Assembly: GCA_050258755.1 (NCBI GenBank)
Contig: JBLMZI010000008.1
Location: 1-56,717, forward strand
Reading direction: 5' to 3'
DNA: 56,717 bases
Source of the DNA: JBLMZI01 sp050258755
Lineage (GTDB): Bacteria; Bacillota; Syntrophomonadia; Syntrophomonadales; DTU052
Each line of letters opens with the position of its first letter. Position 1 is the stretch's first letter. Under the pieces are notes generated by a model. It saw only the letters and a program-made list of their open reading frames with translations, was not told the origin of the DNA and did not search any database. Made by a program: the position numbers and the translations under genes. Shown piece after piece: positions 1 through 9,300 of the stretch.

Positions 1-224
1 AAGAAAAGTGCGCTATATCAGTTCCATCAGCGCGCACTTTGCAGTACTTGCTTCCGAAGCCGCTGCCATATATTTGGCAGCCAGTAAATATCAAGCAAGT
101 GCAAGAAAAGTGCGCTATTTCAGTTCCATCAGCGCGCACTTTGCAGTACTTGCTTCCGAAGCCGCTGCCATATATTTGGCAGCCAGTAAATATCAAGCAA
201 GTGCAAGAAAAGTGCGCTATTTCA
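1..224. repeat. 102-bp tandem repeat array (2.2 copies, open at left edge)
   Basis: Two full units (1-102 and 103-204) differ at one position (A versus T at unit position 17), and a third unit breaks off after 20 bp (205-224). Each unit holds three inverted repeats. Unit positions 5-13 pair with 32-40 (AAAGTGCGC/GCGCACTTT). Positions 46-53 pair with 93-100 (ACTTGCTT/AAGCAAGT). Positions 62-68 pair with 75-81 (GCTGCCA/TGGCAGC). The unit length is a multiple of three, so open frames run through the array; I do not take these as genes. The array continues beyond the window, so its copy number is unknown. Confidence 0.9.
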
Positions 225-254
225 CCAATAAGAAAAGGCGCTCCCTTGAAAAAA

Positions 255-288
255 GGAAAAACGCCGGGGCGGGTAAAATCCCCGCCCC
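255..288 (-). terminator. Rho-independent terminator of pta-ackA
   Basis: An 8-bp perfect GC stem (GGGGCGGG at 266-273, CCCGCCCC at 281-288) is followed on the minus strand by a T-rich stretch. It lies 34 bp past the ackA stop. Confidence 0.85.
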
Positions 289-321
289 AGCTTTTCAGGG
301 TCTGCTGTGAATGATGCAAAA

Positions 322-1521
322 TTATCCGTGTTTTGCGAGCTGATAAGTGTCGACCGCAATCACAAGCTCTTCGTTGGTCGGAATGATGAACACTTTGACC
401 TTCGAATCCGGAGCAGATACGTCGACTCTCTTGCCGCGAACCTTGTTCTTCTCGTTATCCATCTTGATCCCGAGGAAGTCCATGTTTGCGCAGATCGCTT
501 CGCGGGTGCCGATGCCGTTTTCGCCAACGCCGGCGGTGAACACGATGCAGTCGCAACCGTTCAGTTCAGCCATGTAGGCACCAATGTACTGCTTGACCCG
601 ATTGTGATAAACATCGAGCGAAAGCTGAGCTTTGGCATTGCCGGCTGCAGCCGCTTCAATGACGTCACGAAGGTCGTTGGACACGGTGGAGAGGCCAAGC
701 ATACCGGACTTCTTATTGAAGTAGGAGTTGGCATCGTCCGCGGACATCTTCAGATGATCCATCAGGTAGAAAACAATCGCCGGGTCGATGTCGCCGCAGC
801 GAGTCCCCATGACCAGGCCTTCCAGCGGGGTGAACCCCATGGAAGTGTCAACCACACGGCCTTCGCCGATGGCTGCCATCGATGCGCCATTGCCCATGTG
901 ACAGGTGATGATTTTGCACTCTTCGTACGGTTTGCCGAGCATTTTAGCCGCTTCATGCGCCACATAGTAGTGGGAAGTGCCGTGGAAACCGTATCTTCTG
1001 ACTTTGAAACGCTCGTACACATCGTACGGAAGCGCATACATGTAGTTCTCCGGCTTCATGCTCTGATGGAACGCGGTGTCGAATACGGCCACGTGCGGGA
1101 CGTTCGGCATCAGTTCCTGGCAGGCTTCAATCCCCATGAGGTTCGGCGGATTGTGGAGCGGAGCGATATCGAAGCAGTCTTTAATAACCTGCTTCACGAT
1201 ATCGTTGATCAGAGTGGAGGATGCGAACTGCTCGCCGCCATGCACCACGCGATGGCCGACTGCACCGATATCGGACATCTTTTCAATTACACCGTATTCT
1301 GGATTGACGAGGACTTCCAGAACCAATTTCATCCCGGCGGTATGGTCGGGCAGGTCCTGTTTAATCACAACTTCGTCTTTACCAGCCGGCTCGTGCTTCA
1401 GCACAGTGCCGGGGATCCCGACGCGGTCGACCAAACCTTTGGCCAGAACCGACTCGTCGGACATGTCAAAAACCTGATACTTGATGGAAGAGCTACCACA
1501 GTTGACAACCAGTACTTTCAT
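322..1521 (-). CDS. ackA: Acetate kinase
   Basis: Cytoplasmic enzyme interconverting acetyl phosphate + ADP and acetate + ATP, the last step of acetate formation or the first of acetate activation. The product is 399 aa, the usual family length. It opens with the nucleotide-binding motif VNCGSSSIKY and contains the family blocks GFHGTSH and HMGNGAS, plus a TAGVGENG block near the C-terminus. The frame is open 8 codons further upstream, but the ATG at 1521 is preceded by GAGGAGG about 12 nt away and starts the conserved MKVLVVNCGSSS block. It lies 102 bp downstream of pta on the same strand and shares its terminator. No anomalies seen. Confidence 0.97.
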   Translation of the reverse strand: MKVLVVNCGSSSIKYQVFDMSDESVLAKGLVDRVGIPGTVLKHEPAGKDEVVIKQDLPDHTAGMKLVLEVLVNPEYGVIEKMSDIGAVGHRVVHGGEQFASSTLINDIVKQVIKDCFDIAPLHNPPNLMGIEACQELMPNVPHVAVFDTAFHQSMKPENYMYALPYDVYERFKVRRYGFHGTSHYYVAHEAAKMLGKPYEECKIITCHMGNGASMAAIGEGRVVDTSMGFTPLEGLVMGTRCGDIDPAIVFYLMDHLKMSADDANSYFNKKSGMLGLSTVSNDLRDVIEAAAAGNAKAQLSLDVYHNRVKQYIGAYMAELNGCDCIVFTAGVGENGIGTREAICANMDFLGIKMDNEKNKVRGKRVDVSAPDSKVKVFIIPTNEELVIAVDTYQLAKHG

Positions 1522-1623
1522 TCCGAATTGAAACCTCCTCAACATTCTCCTGACTCTATCAAGAGGCGCTTCCGATTACGAATGCGAATCCGGGGCGCCC
1601 TCTCGCCAAAACAAAAAGTAATA

Positions 1624-2616
1624 CTAAGCGCGGACCGCCGTCATGGCGACCACGTTGACCACGTCCTCTACACTGCAGCCGCGGGACAGGTCATTAACCG
1701 GCTTGGCCATCCCCTGGAGAATCGGACCGATTGCTTCGGCCTTCGCCAGACGCTGTACCAACTTGTAGCCGATGTTTCCGGCCTGAAGGTCGGGGAACAC
1801 GAGCACATTGCATTTGCCAGCGATTGCACTGCCGGGAGCCTTCGAGGCGCCGACTTTCTGCACGAGCGCCGCATCAGCCTGGAATTCACCGTCAACCGGA
1901 AGTTCCGGCCAGCGGGATTTTGCAATTTCGGTGGCTTTGACAACCTTGTCGACCAGTTCGTGGCTCGCGCTGCCTTTGGTCGAGAAGGAAAGCATGCCGA
2001 CTTTCGGTTCCTTGATGCCGCAAAGATCTTTAGCGGTCTGGGCGGAACTGAAAGCGAACTCAGCCATCTGTTCTGCGGTGGGATTCGGGGTAACGGCACA
2101 GTCTGCAAATACGAACAGACCCTCATCGCCAAACTCGCAGTTGGGAACGATCATGATGAATGCGCCGGATACAGCTGTAATACCAGGAGCCGTGCGAATG
2201 ATCTGCAGCGCCGGCCGCAGGACGTCGCCGGTGGTGTTGATCGCGCCGGCCACTTCGCCATCCGCTTTGCCTTCTTTGACCATCATCGCGCCGAAGTACA
2301 GCGGATCAACCAACAGTTTCCTCGCTTTTTCCTCGGTCATTCCTTTGTCCTTGCGCATTTCATAGAACTTCTGGACAAACTCCTCAAAGAACGGGGCCGC
2401 TGCCGGATCGATGATCTGCGCGCCGGTAATGTCCGCTCCAACTTTCTGGGCTTCGGCCTTCGCAGCCGCCGGATCGGCGAGCAGGATGGGGTTGGCGATT
2501 TTCTCCCGAATAAGGATTTCGACCGCCTTCAACGTTCTTTCTTCAGTGCCTTCGGGAAGTACGATCGTCTTGAACTTTTCCTGAGCTTTTGCCTTGATCT
2601 GTTCCAAAAGGGTCAT
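1624..2616 (-). CDS. pta: Phosphate acetyltransferase
   Basis: Converts acetyl-CoA + phosphate to acetyl phosphate + CoA, feeding ackA directly downstream. The product is 330 aa, typical of the short single-domain Pta found in Firmicutes. Recognisable blocks include TIVLPEGTEERTLKA near the N-terminus, the family segment GMTEEKARKLL, and the C-terminal phosphate/CoA-binding region (VFPDLQAGNIGYKL). The ATG at 2616 has a good AAAGGAGGC site. The pta-ackA order suggests one transcript. A 6-bp inverted repeat (AGCCGG/CCGGCT, 2653-2668) lies in the 5' leader; its role is unknown. Confidence 0.96.
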   Translation of the reverse strand: MTLLEQIKAKAQEKFKTIVLPEGTEERTLKAVEILIREKIANPILLADPAAAKAEAQKVGADITGAQIIDPAAAPFFEEFVQKFYEMRKDKGMTEEKARKLLVDPLYFGAMMVKEGKADGEVAGAINTTGDVLRPALQIIRTAPGITAVSGAFIMIVPNCEFGDEGLFVFADCAVTPNPTAEQMAEFAFSSAQTAKDLCGIKEPKVGMLSFSTKGSASHELVDKVVKATEIAKSRWPELPVDGEFQADAALVQKVGASKAPGSAIAGKCNVLVFPDLQAGNIGYKLVQRLAKAEAIGPILQGMAKPVNDLSRGCSVEDVVNVVAMTAVRA

Positions 2617-2770
2617 CGGTACTGAACGCCTCCTTTTTCCTTTGTTATTTTCAGCCGGTTCGCCGGCTAACGTCCGTTGAATAACATGCTCATTTTATCA
2701 CATAGCCAAATTTCGTGTGGTGATATTTTGTGCTAGAATGAACCTGCTTTCGATTATAGGAGGAAATGCC

Positions 2771-4024
2771 ATGCCGGTGGTTGGAATCGTTGCCGAATAC
2801 AATCCCCTGCACAACGGTCATGCTTATCATATCGGCCAGGCCCGAGTCCAAACCGGGGCCGAGGGCGTGATCTGCGTGATGAGCGGCTGCTATACCCAGC
2901 GGGGGGAGCCTGCGTTGGTCAACAAATATACCCGGGCTGAAATGGCCATCTGGGCCGGCGCCGACCTTGTATTCGAACTGCCCTTCGCCTTTGCCGCCCG
3001 CAGTGCGTCTCATTTTGCCCGGGGGGCGGTACAGCTGTTGGCCCGCACTGGTGTCGTGACCCATCTCAGTTTCGGTTCAGAACAGGGATCGGTTGAACCG
3101 CTGGCGGCGATCGCTTCCCTGCTGGCCAAGGAGCCCACGGAATTCCAGGTTCTGTTGCGGGACTTCCTTGATAACGGATTAAGCTTCGCCGAGGCCCGCG
3201 CTCGGGCGCTTGAAGCGTATTTGAATACCGTCGGGCAATCCTCGCCGGAACTGGCGCAAACCCTGTCCGCGCCGAACAACATTCTCGGAATCGAGTACCT
3301 CAGGACTTTGATTGCCGAAGAACTGCCGATTACGCCTCACACCGTGCGCCGTATCGGGGCCGGATATCATGAATCCGGTGATCAGCACTTTCCAAGTGCG
3401 ACGCATATTCGGAACTCGCTGGCCCAGGGGACAGCGGCTGAAGATCTGACCGGTCTGCCGGACCGGAGTCTCGAAATCCTGTGCCGCGAACGCTCACGCG
3501 GTGTTCCATTCACGACCCAGGCGTCCATGTTTGATTTGCTGCGCTACAGCCTCCGGATGACCGATGCCGAAACCCTCAGTACAATCTACGATGTAGCGGA
3601 AGGCCTGGAGAACCGGGTCCTGAAAGCCGCTCAAACGGCCGCTTCCATGGATGAACTCCTTCAAATGCTGAAAACCCGGCGATATAGCCGTACCCGTCTG
3701 AACCGAGTGCTGCTGTACCAAATGGTTCGGTTTACCCAAGAGATGGCTCAATTTTTCGACGATACGGGACCAGTCTACCTGCGCCTTTTAGCATTTTCGC
3801 CACGTGGGCAAAAAATCCTTCATAAGATGAAGACAAAAACCACTGTTCCAATAGTATCAAAATTGGGAAAACTTCGCCGTTCGCGCTACCCTGATGACGG
3901 CGTCCGAAGAATGCTCGAACTCGACGTTCTGGCGACCGATTTGTATGCGCTTCTTCAGGGTGAACCAACCGGCATCGATCACCTGCTGTCTCCGATTTTT
4001 GTCCCCCGATTCGAACCCGATTGA
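2771..4024 (+). CDS. tmcAL: tRNA(Met) cytidine acetate ligase (YlbM family)
   Basis: Family role: TmcAL makes N4-acetylcytidine at the wobble base of elongator tRNA-Met, activating acetate with ATP. The product is 417 aa. The N-terminal nucleotidyltransferase fold shows GIVAEYNPLHNGH (HxGH-type signature) and the following conserved segment VICVMSGCYTQRGEPAL. The start at 2771 was chosen because TAGGAGGAAATGCC sits directly before it; an in-frame ATG 18 codons upstream has no ribosome site. It is divergent from pta-ackA, which is notable because the enzyme consumes acetate, but this order may be chance. No terminator is obvious after it. Confidence 0.92.
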   Translation: MPVVGIVAEYNPLHNGHAYHIGQARVQTGAEGVICVMSGCYTQRGEPALVNKYTRAEMAIWAGADLVFELPFAFAARSASHFARGAVQLLARTGVVTHLSFGSEQGSVEPLAAIASLLAKEPTEFQVLLRDFLDNGLSFAEARARALEAYLNTVGQSSPELAQTLSAPNNILGIEYLRTLIAEELPITPHTVRRIGAGYHESGDQHFPSATHIRNSLAQGTAAEDLTGLPDRSLEILCRERSRGVPFTTQASMFDLLRYSLRMTDAETLSTIYDVAEGLENRVLKAAQTAASMDELLQMLKTRRYSRTRLNRVLLYQMVRFTQEMAQFFDDTGPVYLRLLAFSPRGQKILHKMKTKTTVPIVSKLGKLRRSRYPDDGVRRMLELDVLATDLYALLQGEPTGIDHLLSPIFVPRFEPD

Positions 4025-4031
4025 AGGATAC

Positions 4032-4060
4032 GTCTAATCTTACAGCCCGCTCCATACACT
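4032..4060 (+). promoter_or_regulatory. Candidate sigma-E promoter for ylbJ
   Basis: GTCTAATC (4032-4039), a 13-bp spacer, and CATACACT (4053-4060), which fully matches the sporulation sigma-E -10 consensus CATACAMT. The -35 is only a partial match. In Bacillus, ylbJ is sigma-E dependent. The leader to the ylbJ start would be about 130 nt and contains an inverted repeat GCGGGATTCCCGC. Confidence 0.4.
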
Positions 4061-4198
4061 GTGCCTAGCGGGATTCCCGCACAAGCCTATCACTACATGC
4101 AATCTCCGATAGTGACGGACCGCGCCGGCCAATAATCGTCAATTCACGCTCAATCTGATTGCCGCCGTACCCGGTAAAATACCGGAGGGGGTAAGCTT

Positions 4199-5350
4199 AT
4201 GCCATCACTTGGGAAACCGCTTTGGTACGTCCTGCTTGCGGGCCTGATCGTTTTTCTGCTGGGCTGCCCGCGGGAAAGTATGCAGGCGGTGCGCGATGCG
4301 TTATCGCTCTGGGCTTTTACGGTCCTGCCTGCCCTTTTCCCCTTTTTTGTCGTCGCCGAACTGCTGACCGGACTCGGGGTGGTTCAAACCTTCGGAAAAC
4401 TGCTGGAGCCGTTAATGCGTCCTATTTTCCACCTTCCCGGCGCTGCCGGGCTGGTGGTCGCCCTCGGCTTCACTTCGGGTTTTCCGGTCGGCGCCGTTAT
4501 GACCCGGCAGTTGGTGGAGCGGGGGCTGCTGACCCATCAGGATGGTGAACACCTGGTGTGTTTCACCAATAACGCCAGCCCGCTGTTTATTATCGGCGCG
4601 GTTGGCACCGGTCTCATGCATAACCCGTTTTATGGTTACCTGCTGGCCGCCGCCCATTATCTTTCAAACGTGCTGGTCGGGCTTTGGCTGGGGCGGCTAA
4701 AAACCGCTGAATCCGCTATCGTTTTTTCGAGTATTCGGCCAAATCCCGATTCTGCTCCCCCTTTTCACATCGGCAAAGCGATTCGGGATGCCATTTCCCG
4801 CAGTATCACGGCCATCCTTGCGGTCGGTGGCTATATACTTCTTTTTGCCGTTATCACAAAAATGGCGGGCACTTTTGGCTTTATCGGTCTGTGCGGCTGG
4901 CTGGCCCAGGCCATCGGGCTTGATCCGATCGCCGGTCAGGGTATCGGCAGCGGATTGTTCGAAATGACGCTTGGGGCCCGCGGCGTCGCTGAAGCGGCCA
5001 TCCCGGCGCCAGTGAAGCTCGTTCTTTTGTCGGGGGTTCTGGCCTGGAGCGGCCTGTCGATCCAAAGCCAGGTGCTGGGTATAATGGCGGGATTTCAGGT
5101 GCGTTGGAGCCGGTACGCTCAAAGCCGTCTGATCCAAATGGGGCTGTCAATGCTGTTTACTGTGGTTTTCTGCTGGTTTGCACCCCATCCTGCACCGGAT
5201 TTTTCCCGCGCAGTCGAAACGATAGAAGTTTTGTTCCTGCCTGCCCTCGTTCTCATCGCCGTTCTGGCGGCCGTTTGGGCAGCGGCTAACTGGCTCGGGA
5301 CCCGCTCTTCACTGACCATCCTGCTTGGCCGGAGCCATCGGATTCGGTAA
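4199..5350 (+). CDS. ylbJ: Sporulation integral membrane protein YlbJ
   Basis: A 383-aa polytopic membrane protein with roughly eight to ten hydrophobic segments and two nucleoside-recognition/Gate-like halves, as in YlbJ. It includes the family segments LGFTSGFPVGA and FTNNASPLFIIGAVG. The family is needed for sporulation in Bacillus; the molecular activity is uncertain. ATG at 4199 follows GGAGGGGGTAAGCTT. A 15-nt inverted repeat (CCGGTAAAATACCGG, 4171-4185) runs into the Shine-Dalgarno sequence and could partly mask it. It follows tmcAL by 174 bp, matching the ylbM/ylbJ neighbourhood known from Bacilli. Confidence 0.9.
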   Translation: MPSLGKPLWYVLLAGLIVFLLGCPRESMQAVRDALSLWAFTVLPALFPFFVVAELLTGLGVVQTFGKLLEPLMRPIFHLPGAAGLVVALGFTSGFPVGAVMTRQLVERGLLTHQDGEHLVCFTNNASPLFIIGAVGTGLMHNPFYGYLLAAAHYLSNVLVGLWLGRLKTAESAIVFSSIRPNPDSAPPFHIGKAIRDAISRSITAILAVGGYILLFAVITKMAGTFGFIGLCGWLAQAIGLDPIAGQGIGSGLFEMTLGARGVAEAAIPAPVKLVLLSGVLAWSGLSIQSQVLGIMAGFQVRWSRYAQSRLIQMGLSMLFTVVFCWFAPHPAPDFSRAVETIEVLFLPALVLIAVLAAVWAAANWLGTRSSLTILLGRSHRIR

Positions 5351-5361
5351 TTCACGCAAAA

Positions 5362-5388
5362 TAAAAAAGCCGTCATATGACAGCTTTT
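5362..5388. terminator. Bidirectional terminator between ylbJ and the coiled-coil gene
   Basis: Stem AAAAGC-c-GTCAT / ATGAC-a-GCTTTT with A and T tracts on either side, placed between two convergent genes. The stem has one internal mismatch. Confidence 0.6.
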
Positions 5389-5417
5389 CGTTCCACTGTA
5401 TCGGATTCGGCTGACCA

Positions 5418-5891
5418 TTAAGTTCCAGGCGTGTTCTGATTCCGGATCCGTTCCCGGAGCTCTTCACGGTTTTGCTGAATCGAAACATAAATATCACGGG
5501 TTACTTTTTCGACATAGGACAAAATGTCGTCGGCGTACTCGTTGGCACCTGTCTTGACTTCACCGGCCAGCGATTCCGCCCGGTTAATGATTTCCTCGGC
5601 TACATCCTTGGCATGACGGGTGATTTCGTTGGTATCAACCATCCGCGCTGCTTGTACATTGGTCTCATCCAGAATATTCTTCGCCTCGCGCTTGGCTTCA
5701 TCGTAAATTCTGTCCTGCTCGGTCAGCATATTGCGGGCGTGTTCGATTTCTTCAGGCAGAATCGCCCGGATGCGGTCCATCTTGTCGAGCAGATAATCGG
5801 GTTCGATGATGATCTTGTGGGTCAGAGGAATTTTCGGCGCCTGCCGGATAACAACCTCAAGACGGTCCAGGATTTCCAGAACTTCGATCAT
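5418..5891 (-). CDS. Coiled-coil protein of unknown function (often labelled ATPase)
   Basis: A 157-aa, strongly charged, almost entirely helical protein with no signal peptide or membrane segment. It resembles the short coiled-coil proteins found near ylbJ/coaD in many Clostridia that are loosely annotated as ATPase or DivIVA/AtpF-like. No Walker motif is present, so the ATPase label has no support here. The C-terminal half (residues ~60-145) carries heptad-like spacing. Start: GGGGAGGACAAGA precedes the ATG at 5891; a TTG five codons upstream lies inside that site and is rejected. It is transcribed alone, convergent to ylbJ. Function unknown. Confidence 0.75.
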   Translation of the reverse strand: MIEVLEILDRLEVVIRQAPKIPLTHKIIIEPDYLLDKMDRIRAILPEEIEHARNMLTEQDRIYDEAKREAKNILDETNVQAARMVDTNEITRHAKDVAEEIINRAESLAGEVKTGANEYADDILSYVEKVTRDIYVSIQQNREELRERIRNQNTPGT

Positions 5892-5996
5892 TCTTGTCCT
5901 CCCCAAAGCGCGAACATTTTTGGATTTTGTCGAATAAAAATAAAAACTTCAGAAATATCTTACCACTATTTCCAGTGAAACAAAAGCTTTTGTGAC

Positions 5997-6395
5997 TTAG
6001 CCGGAGATTAGACCCAATTTGTGCAATACATCTGCCAGTTTTTCCGTATCGATCGGCTTGGCGGCATATGCTTCGCAGCCGCTCTGAAATGCGTCAAACA
6101 CGTTCTGGGTGTCGTTCAGAACCGTGGTCATAATCACTTTGACCCGCTTGTCCTCTGTCACTCCGCGCTCGCTTTCCAGATCACGGATCATTTTCAGGGT
6201 CTTCAGCCCGTCAACTCTGGGCATCATGATGTCAAGACAGATAAGCTCGTACGGTTTCCCTTCATCCCACGCCAGTAAAACCGCTTCGATGGCTTCCATA
6301 CCATCGACCGTAATATCGCAGTCACCGTACTCAGACAAAAACTTATACAAAAATTTCCGGCTGACAAGGTCGTCCTCAACAATCAATACCCTCAT
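5997..6395 (-). CDS. Single-domain response regulator (receiver only)
   Basis: A 132-aa CheY-like receiver with the acidic pair at EDD (7-9), phospho-acceptor Asp55 in CLDIMMP, the conserved Thr in MTTV, and the Lys in AAKPID. There is no output domain, so it acts by phosphotransfer or protein contact. Its ATG overlaps the stop of the upstream hybrid kinase by 4 nt (ATGA), so the two are translationally coupled, and the kinase's HPt domain is the likely phosphodonor. It is the last gene of the operon that begins with the CheY-like gene at 11977. Confidence 0.92.
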   Translation of the reverse strand: MRVLIVEDDLVSRKFLYKFLSEYGDCDITVDGMEAIEAVLLAWDEGKPYELICLDIMMPRVDGLKTLKMIRDLESERGVTEDKRVKVIMTTVLNDTQNVFDAFQSGCEAYAAKPIDTEKLADVLHKLGLISG

Positions 6396-9300
6396 TTTCG
6401 TTCCTCCCCCAGTCTCTCTCCACGGTGCTTTGCTCTGAATTCATCATACAATTCGTCCATCTTCGGAATCATCGCCTCCAGCGTGTCCCGATCCCCCTTG
6501 CGGGAGGCCAGTTCAAGCTTAAAGGCAAGATTCTTTATCGCTTCGGCATTCACGTACGAAGACGACCCCTTGATCGTGTGCGCAAGCCGTTCAACCATCA
6601 TCAGATCACCGACATAAAAAGCCTCGCGCATTCTTTCGATCTGTCTCGGTACGTCGTAGAGATATAATTCGATAATATCCCGCAAAAAACCTTCATTTTC
6701 TTGGGTCGAAATTCCATTCGCTTTCTTCGGCGCCTGTTCGGCCAGCTGATTTGCTTTTTGTTCGATAATGGCCGGGTGAAATGCATTTTGTTCAATGAGC
6801 TCGAACAGTTCCGTGGCATGAAAGGGTTTTGTGATATAGCCGTCCATGCCAGCCATCAGGACCCGCTCCCGGTCCTCGTCAAAAGCGTGTGCGGTCAGTG
6901 CGATGATTGGGGTATGTTTCCCCGCTTCGGCTTCCAGCTCCCGGATCAGCCGGGTCGCCTCGATCCCGTCCATCTCCGGCATTTGAATATCCATCAGGAT
7001 CACGTCATAGTCGGATCGGCGGTATAGTTCCAATGCCTCGCGCCCATTTTGCGCGACCTCGACCTGATGCCCCCGTTTTGAAAGGGTATTGGCCGCCATA
7101 ATCCGGTTGATCCGTTCGTCCTCGGCTAAGAGCACCCGAAGTCTGGTCAACGATTTGGTGATCACTGTGGGTTTGTAGTTGGCCCGTTCGGTATGTCCCA
7201 CGCCAATCCCCAACTCCAGGGTAAAACTGAAGGTGCTGCCTTTCCCTTTGGTACTGGTGACCTCGATCGTTCCACCCATCATCTCAACCAGTTCTTTGGA
7301 AATGGTCAACCCCAGACCGGTACCGCCGTATTTGCGCGTGTACGATCCGTCGACCTGGCTGAAACTCTTAAAAAGCAAGGCCATTTCATCCTCGGCGATC
7401 CCTATCCCGGTATCGGTCACCGAAAACCGTATCCGTATAATATTGTCCAGGGTATATTCCCGGATCAGTTCGAGCCGAACCGATCCCTCTTCGGTAAACT
7501 TCATGGCATTGTCGATCAGGTTGTTCAAAACCTGTTTCAACCGAATCGGGTCCCCGATCAATTCTGGGGGCAGTCCGTGATCGATGTGCGAGAAGATTTT
7601 CAATCCCTTTTCGCGGGCCCGAACCGACATCGGCCGAAGAATCTGATTCAGCCATTCAGCCAACTCGAACTGTACCTGCTCAATGCGCACCGCTTTGGCC
7701 TCGATCCGGGAAAAGTCAAGGATATCATTGATAATGTTCAGCAGGGTGTCGGCGCACGACATGATCATATGCATATATTGCTGCTGTTCGAGGGTCAGTT
7801 CGGTAGACAGAGACAGCGTGGTCATTCCCTTGATCCCGTTTAAAGGCGTTCGAAGTTCGTGGCTGACATTGGCCAGGAACTGACTCTTGATGCGATTGGC
7901 TTCCTCGGAGTCCTCGATGGCCTTGCGCAGTTCATTTTCGGCCATACGGCGCTGAATCGATCCCGCGATGTTGATACCGGCCGCCACCAATACTGCGGTT
8001 TCGTTATCGGTCCAGATGCGTTCGGACACACTATCTTCAAAGGTGATCAGTCCCCATGTTTTTCCATCCACGATCAGCGGAAACATCAGAAAAGAAAGCA
8101 CGCCTTTGCTTTCAAGAAAATCCTTGTCCGGTCCGGACAGTTCGCGAACCGTTCCCCGTACGCTGCTGCCCCCCGAGAGCGGTTTGATCCAACGGTCAAA
8201 ACCGATGTTTTTCCCAAAGGGAATTTCCGCCAGCTCGGGATCATTCAGCTGGTGTGGGGTTCCCTCGGAACACCACTCATACCGGTAGGTCAGTACCCGT
8301 TTTTTCAGTTCAGGCAGAATACGGATTTCAAAGATTCTTACACGGTCGACTTTTACGGCTTCGCCAAGGATGCCAAGGGAGTCCTGAACCGCGGCATCAT
8401 GGTCGGTAGTAGTCAAAAGACAGCTGCTGGCGCGTGCGACGCCGAAAAGCAAGGACCACTGGTGCCGAAGGGCTTCCTCGGTTTCCTTTTGTTCGGTAAT
8501 GTCGTCAATAACAATAACGACCCGTTTTTCCTGATCCATTCTGACCGGAACCGAACTGGTCCGGATCCACTTTTTCACCGATCCATCGCCAGCCGGAAGA
8601 TTGAGGTGGTTTTCGGTCCCATGCACGGCCATACCAGATTCCCAAACACCCAGCAAACCCCGATGCAGTTCGCATTCCGCGCAGTTTTGCGCGACTTCAC
8701 AGGCTAGCCCTTGTGTCAACGTCATTTCGCAGCCGAACGCCATGCGCAGGGTTTCCGGTTCACTCTCCTGGAAAGACCGCGCCAGGATCGTTTCAACCCG
8801 TTTATTGGTTTCGATCAGCCTGCCTTCCGGCGTGGTAATCAGAATGCCGACCGGTGCCTCATCCAGAATGGTTCTCAGGTTCTTCCGTTCGGCTGCGAGC
8901 TGTTCTTCCGCTATTTTGACTCTGGTGATGTCGCGGAATACAAGGACGACCCCGATCGATTTCCCATCCGGGGCCAGAATCGGGGCACTGCTGGCCGAAA
9001 TATAAAGTTCTTCGCCGTTCCGGGAAACGAGCACCGCATTTTGCCGCAGGCCGCTGGGTGAACTCTCTTTGGTCACGATATCGACCGGGCTTTCCAGTTC
9101 CTCGCGGCTTTCTTTGTCAATGATTTTAAAGACGTCCGGCAGTTCAAGCCCGCAAGCCTCTTGCTCGACCCATCCGGTTAATTCCTCGGCAATCCGGTTA
9201 AGAAACACGACTCGGCCCCAATGATCGGTCACGATGATCCCGTCACCGATGCTGCGAAGCGTGACGGCTAACAGCTCCTTGTCCCGGGACATCTCCCGCT

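Noticed and set aside
1..224. CRISPR array
   Set aside because: Units are contiguous and near-identical with no unique spacers.
8..314. Two overlapping frames through the tandem repeat
   Set aside because: They stay open because the unit is 102 bp, a multiple of three; no ribosome site, and the frame crosses the ackA terminator.
307..2625. 772-codon open frame on the plus strand across pta-ackA
   Set aside because: It is antisense to two strongly conserved genes and arises from their codon bias; no ribosome site or known protein pattern.
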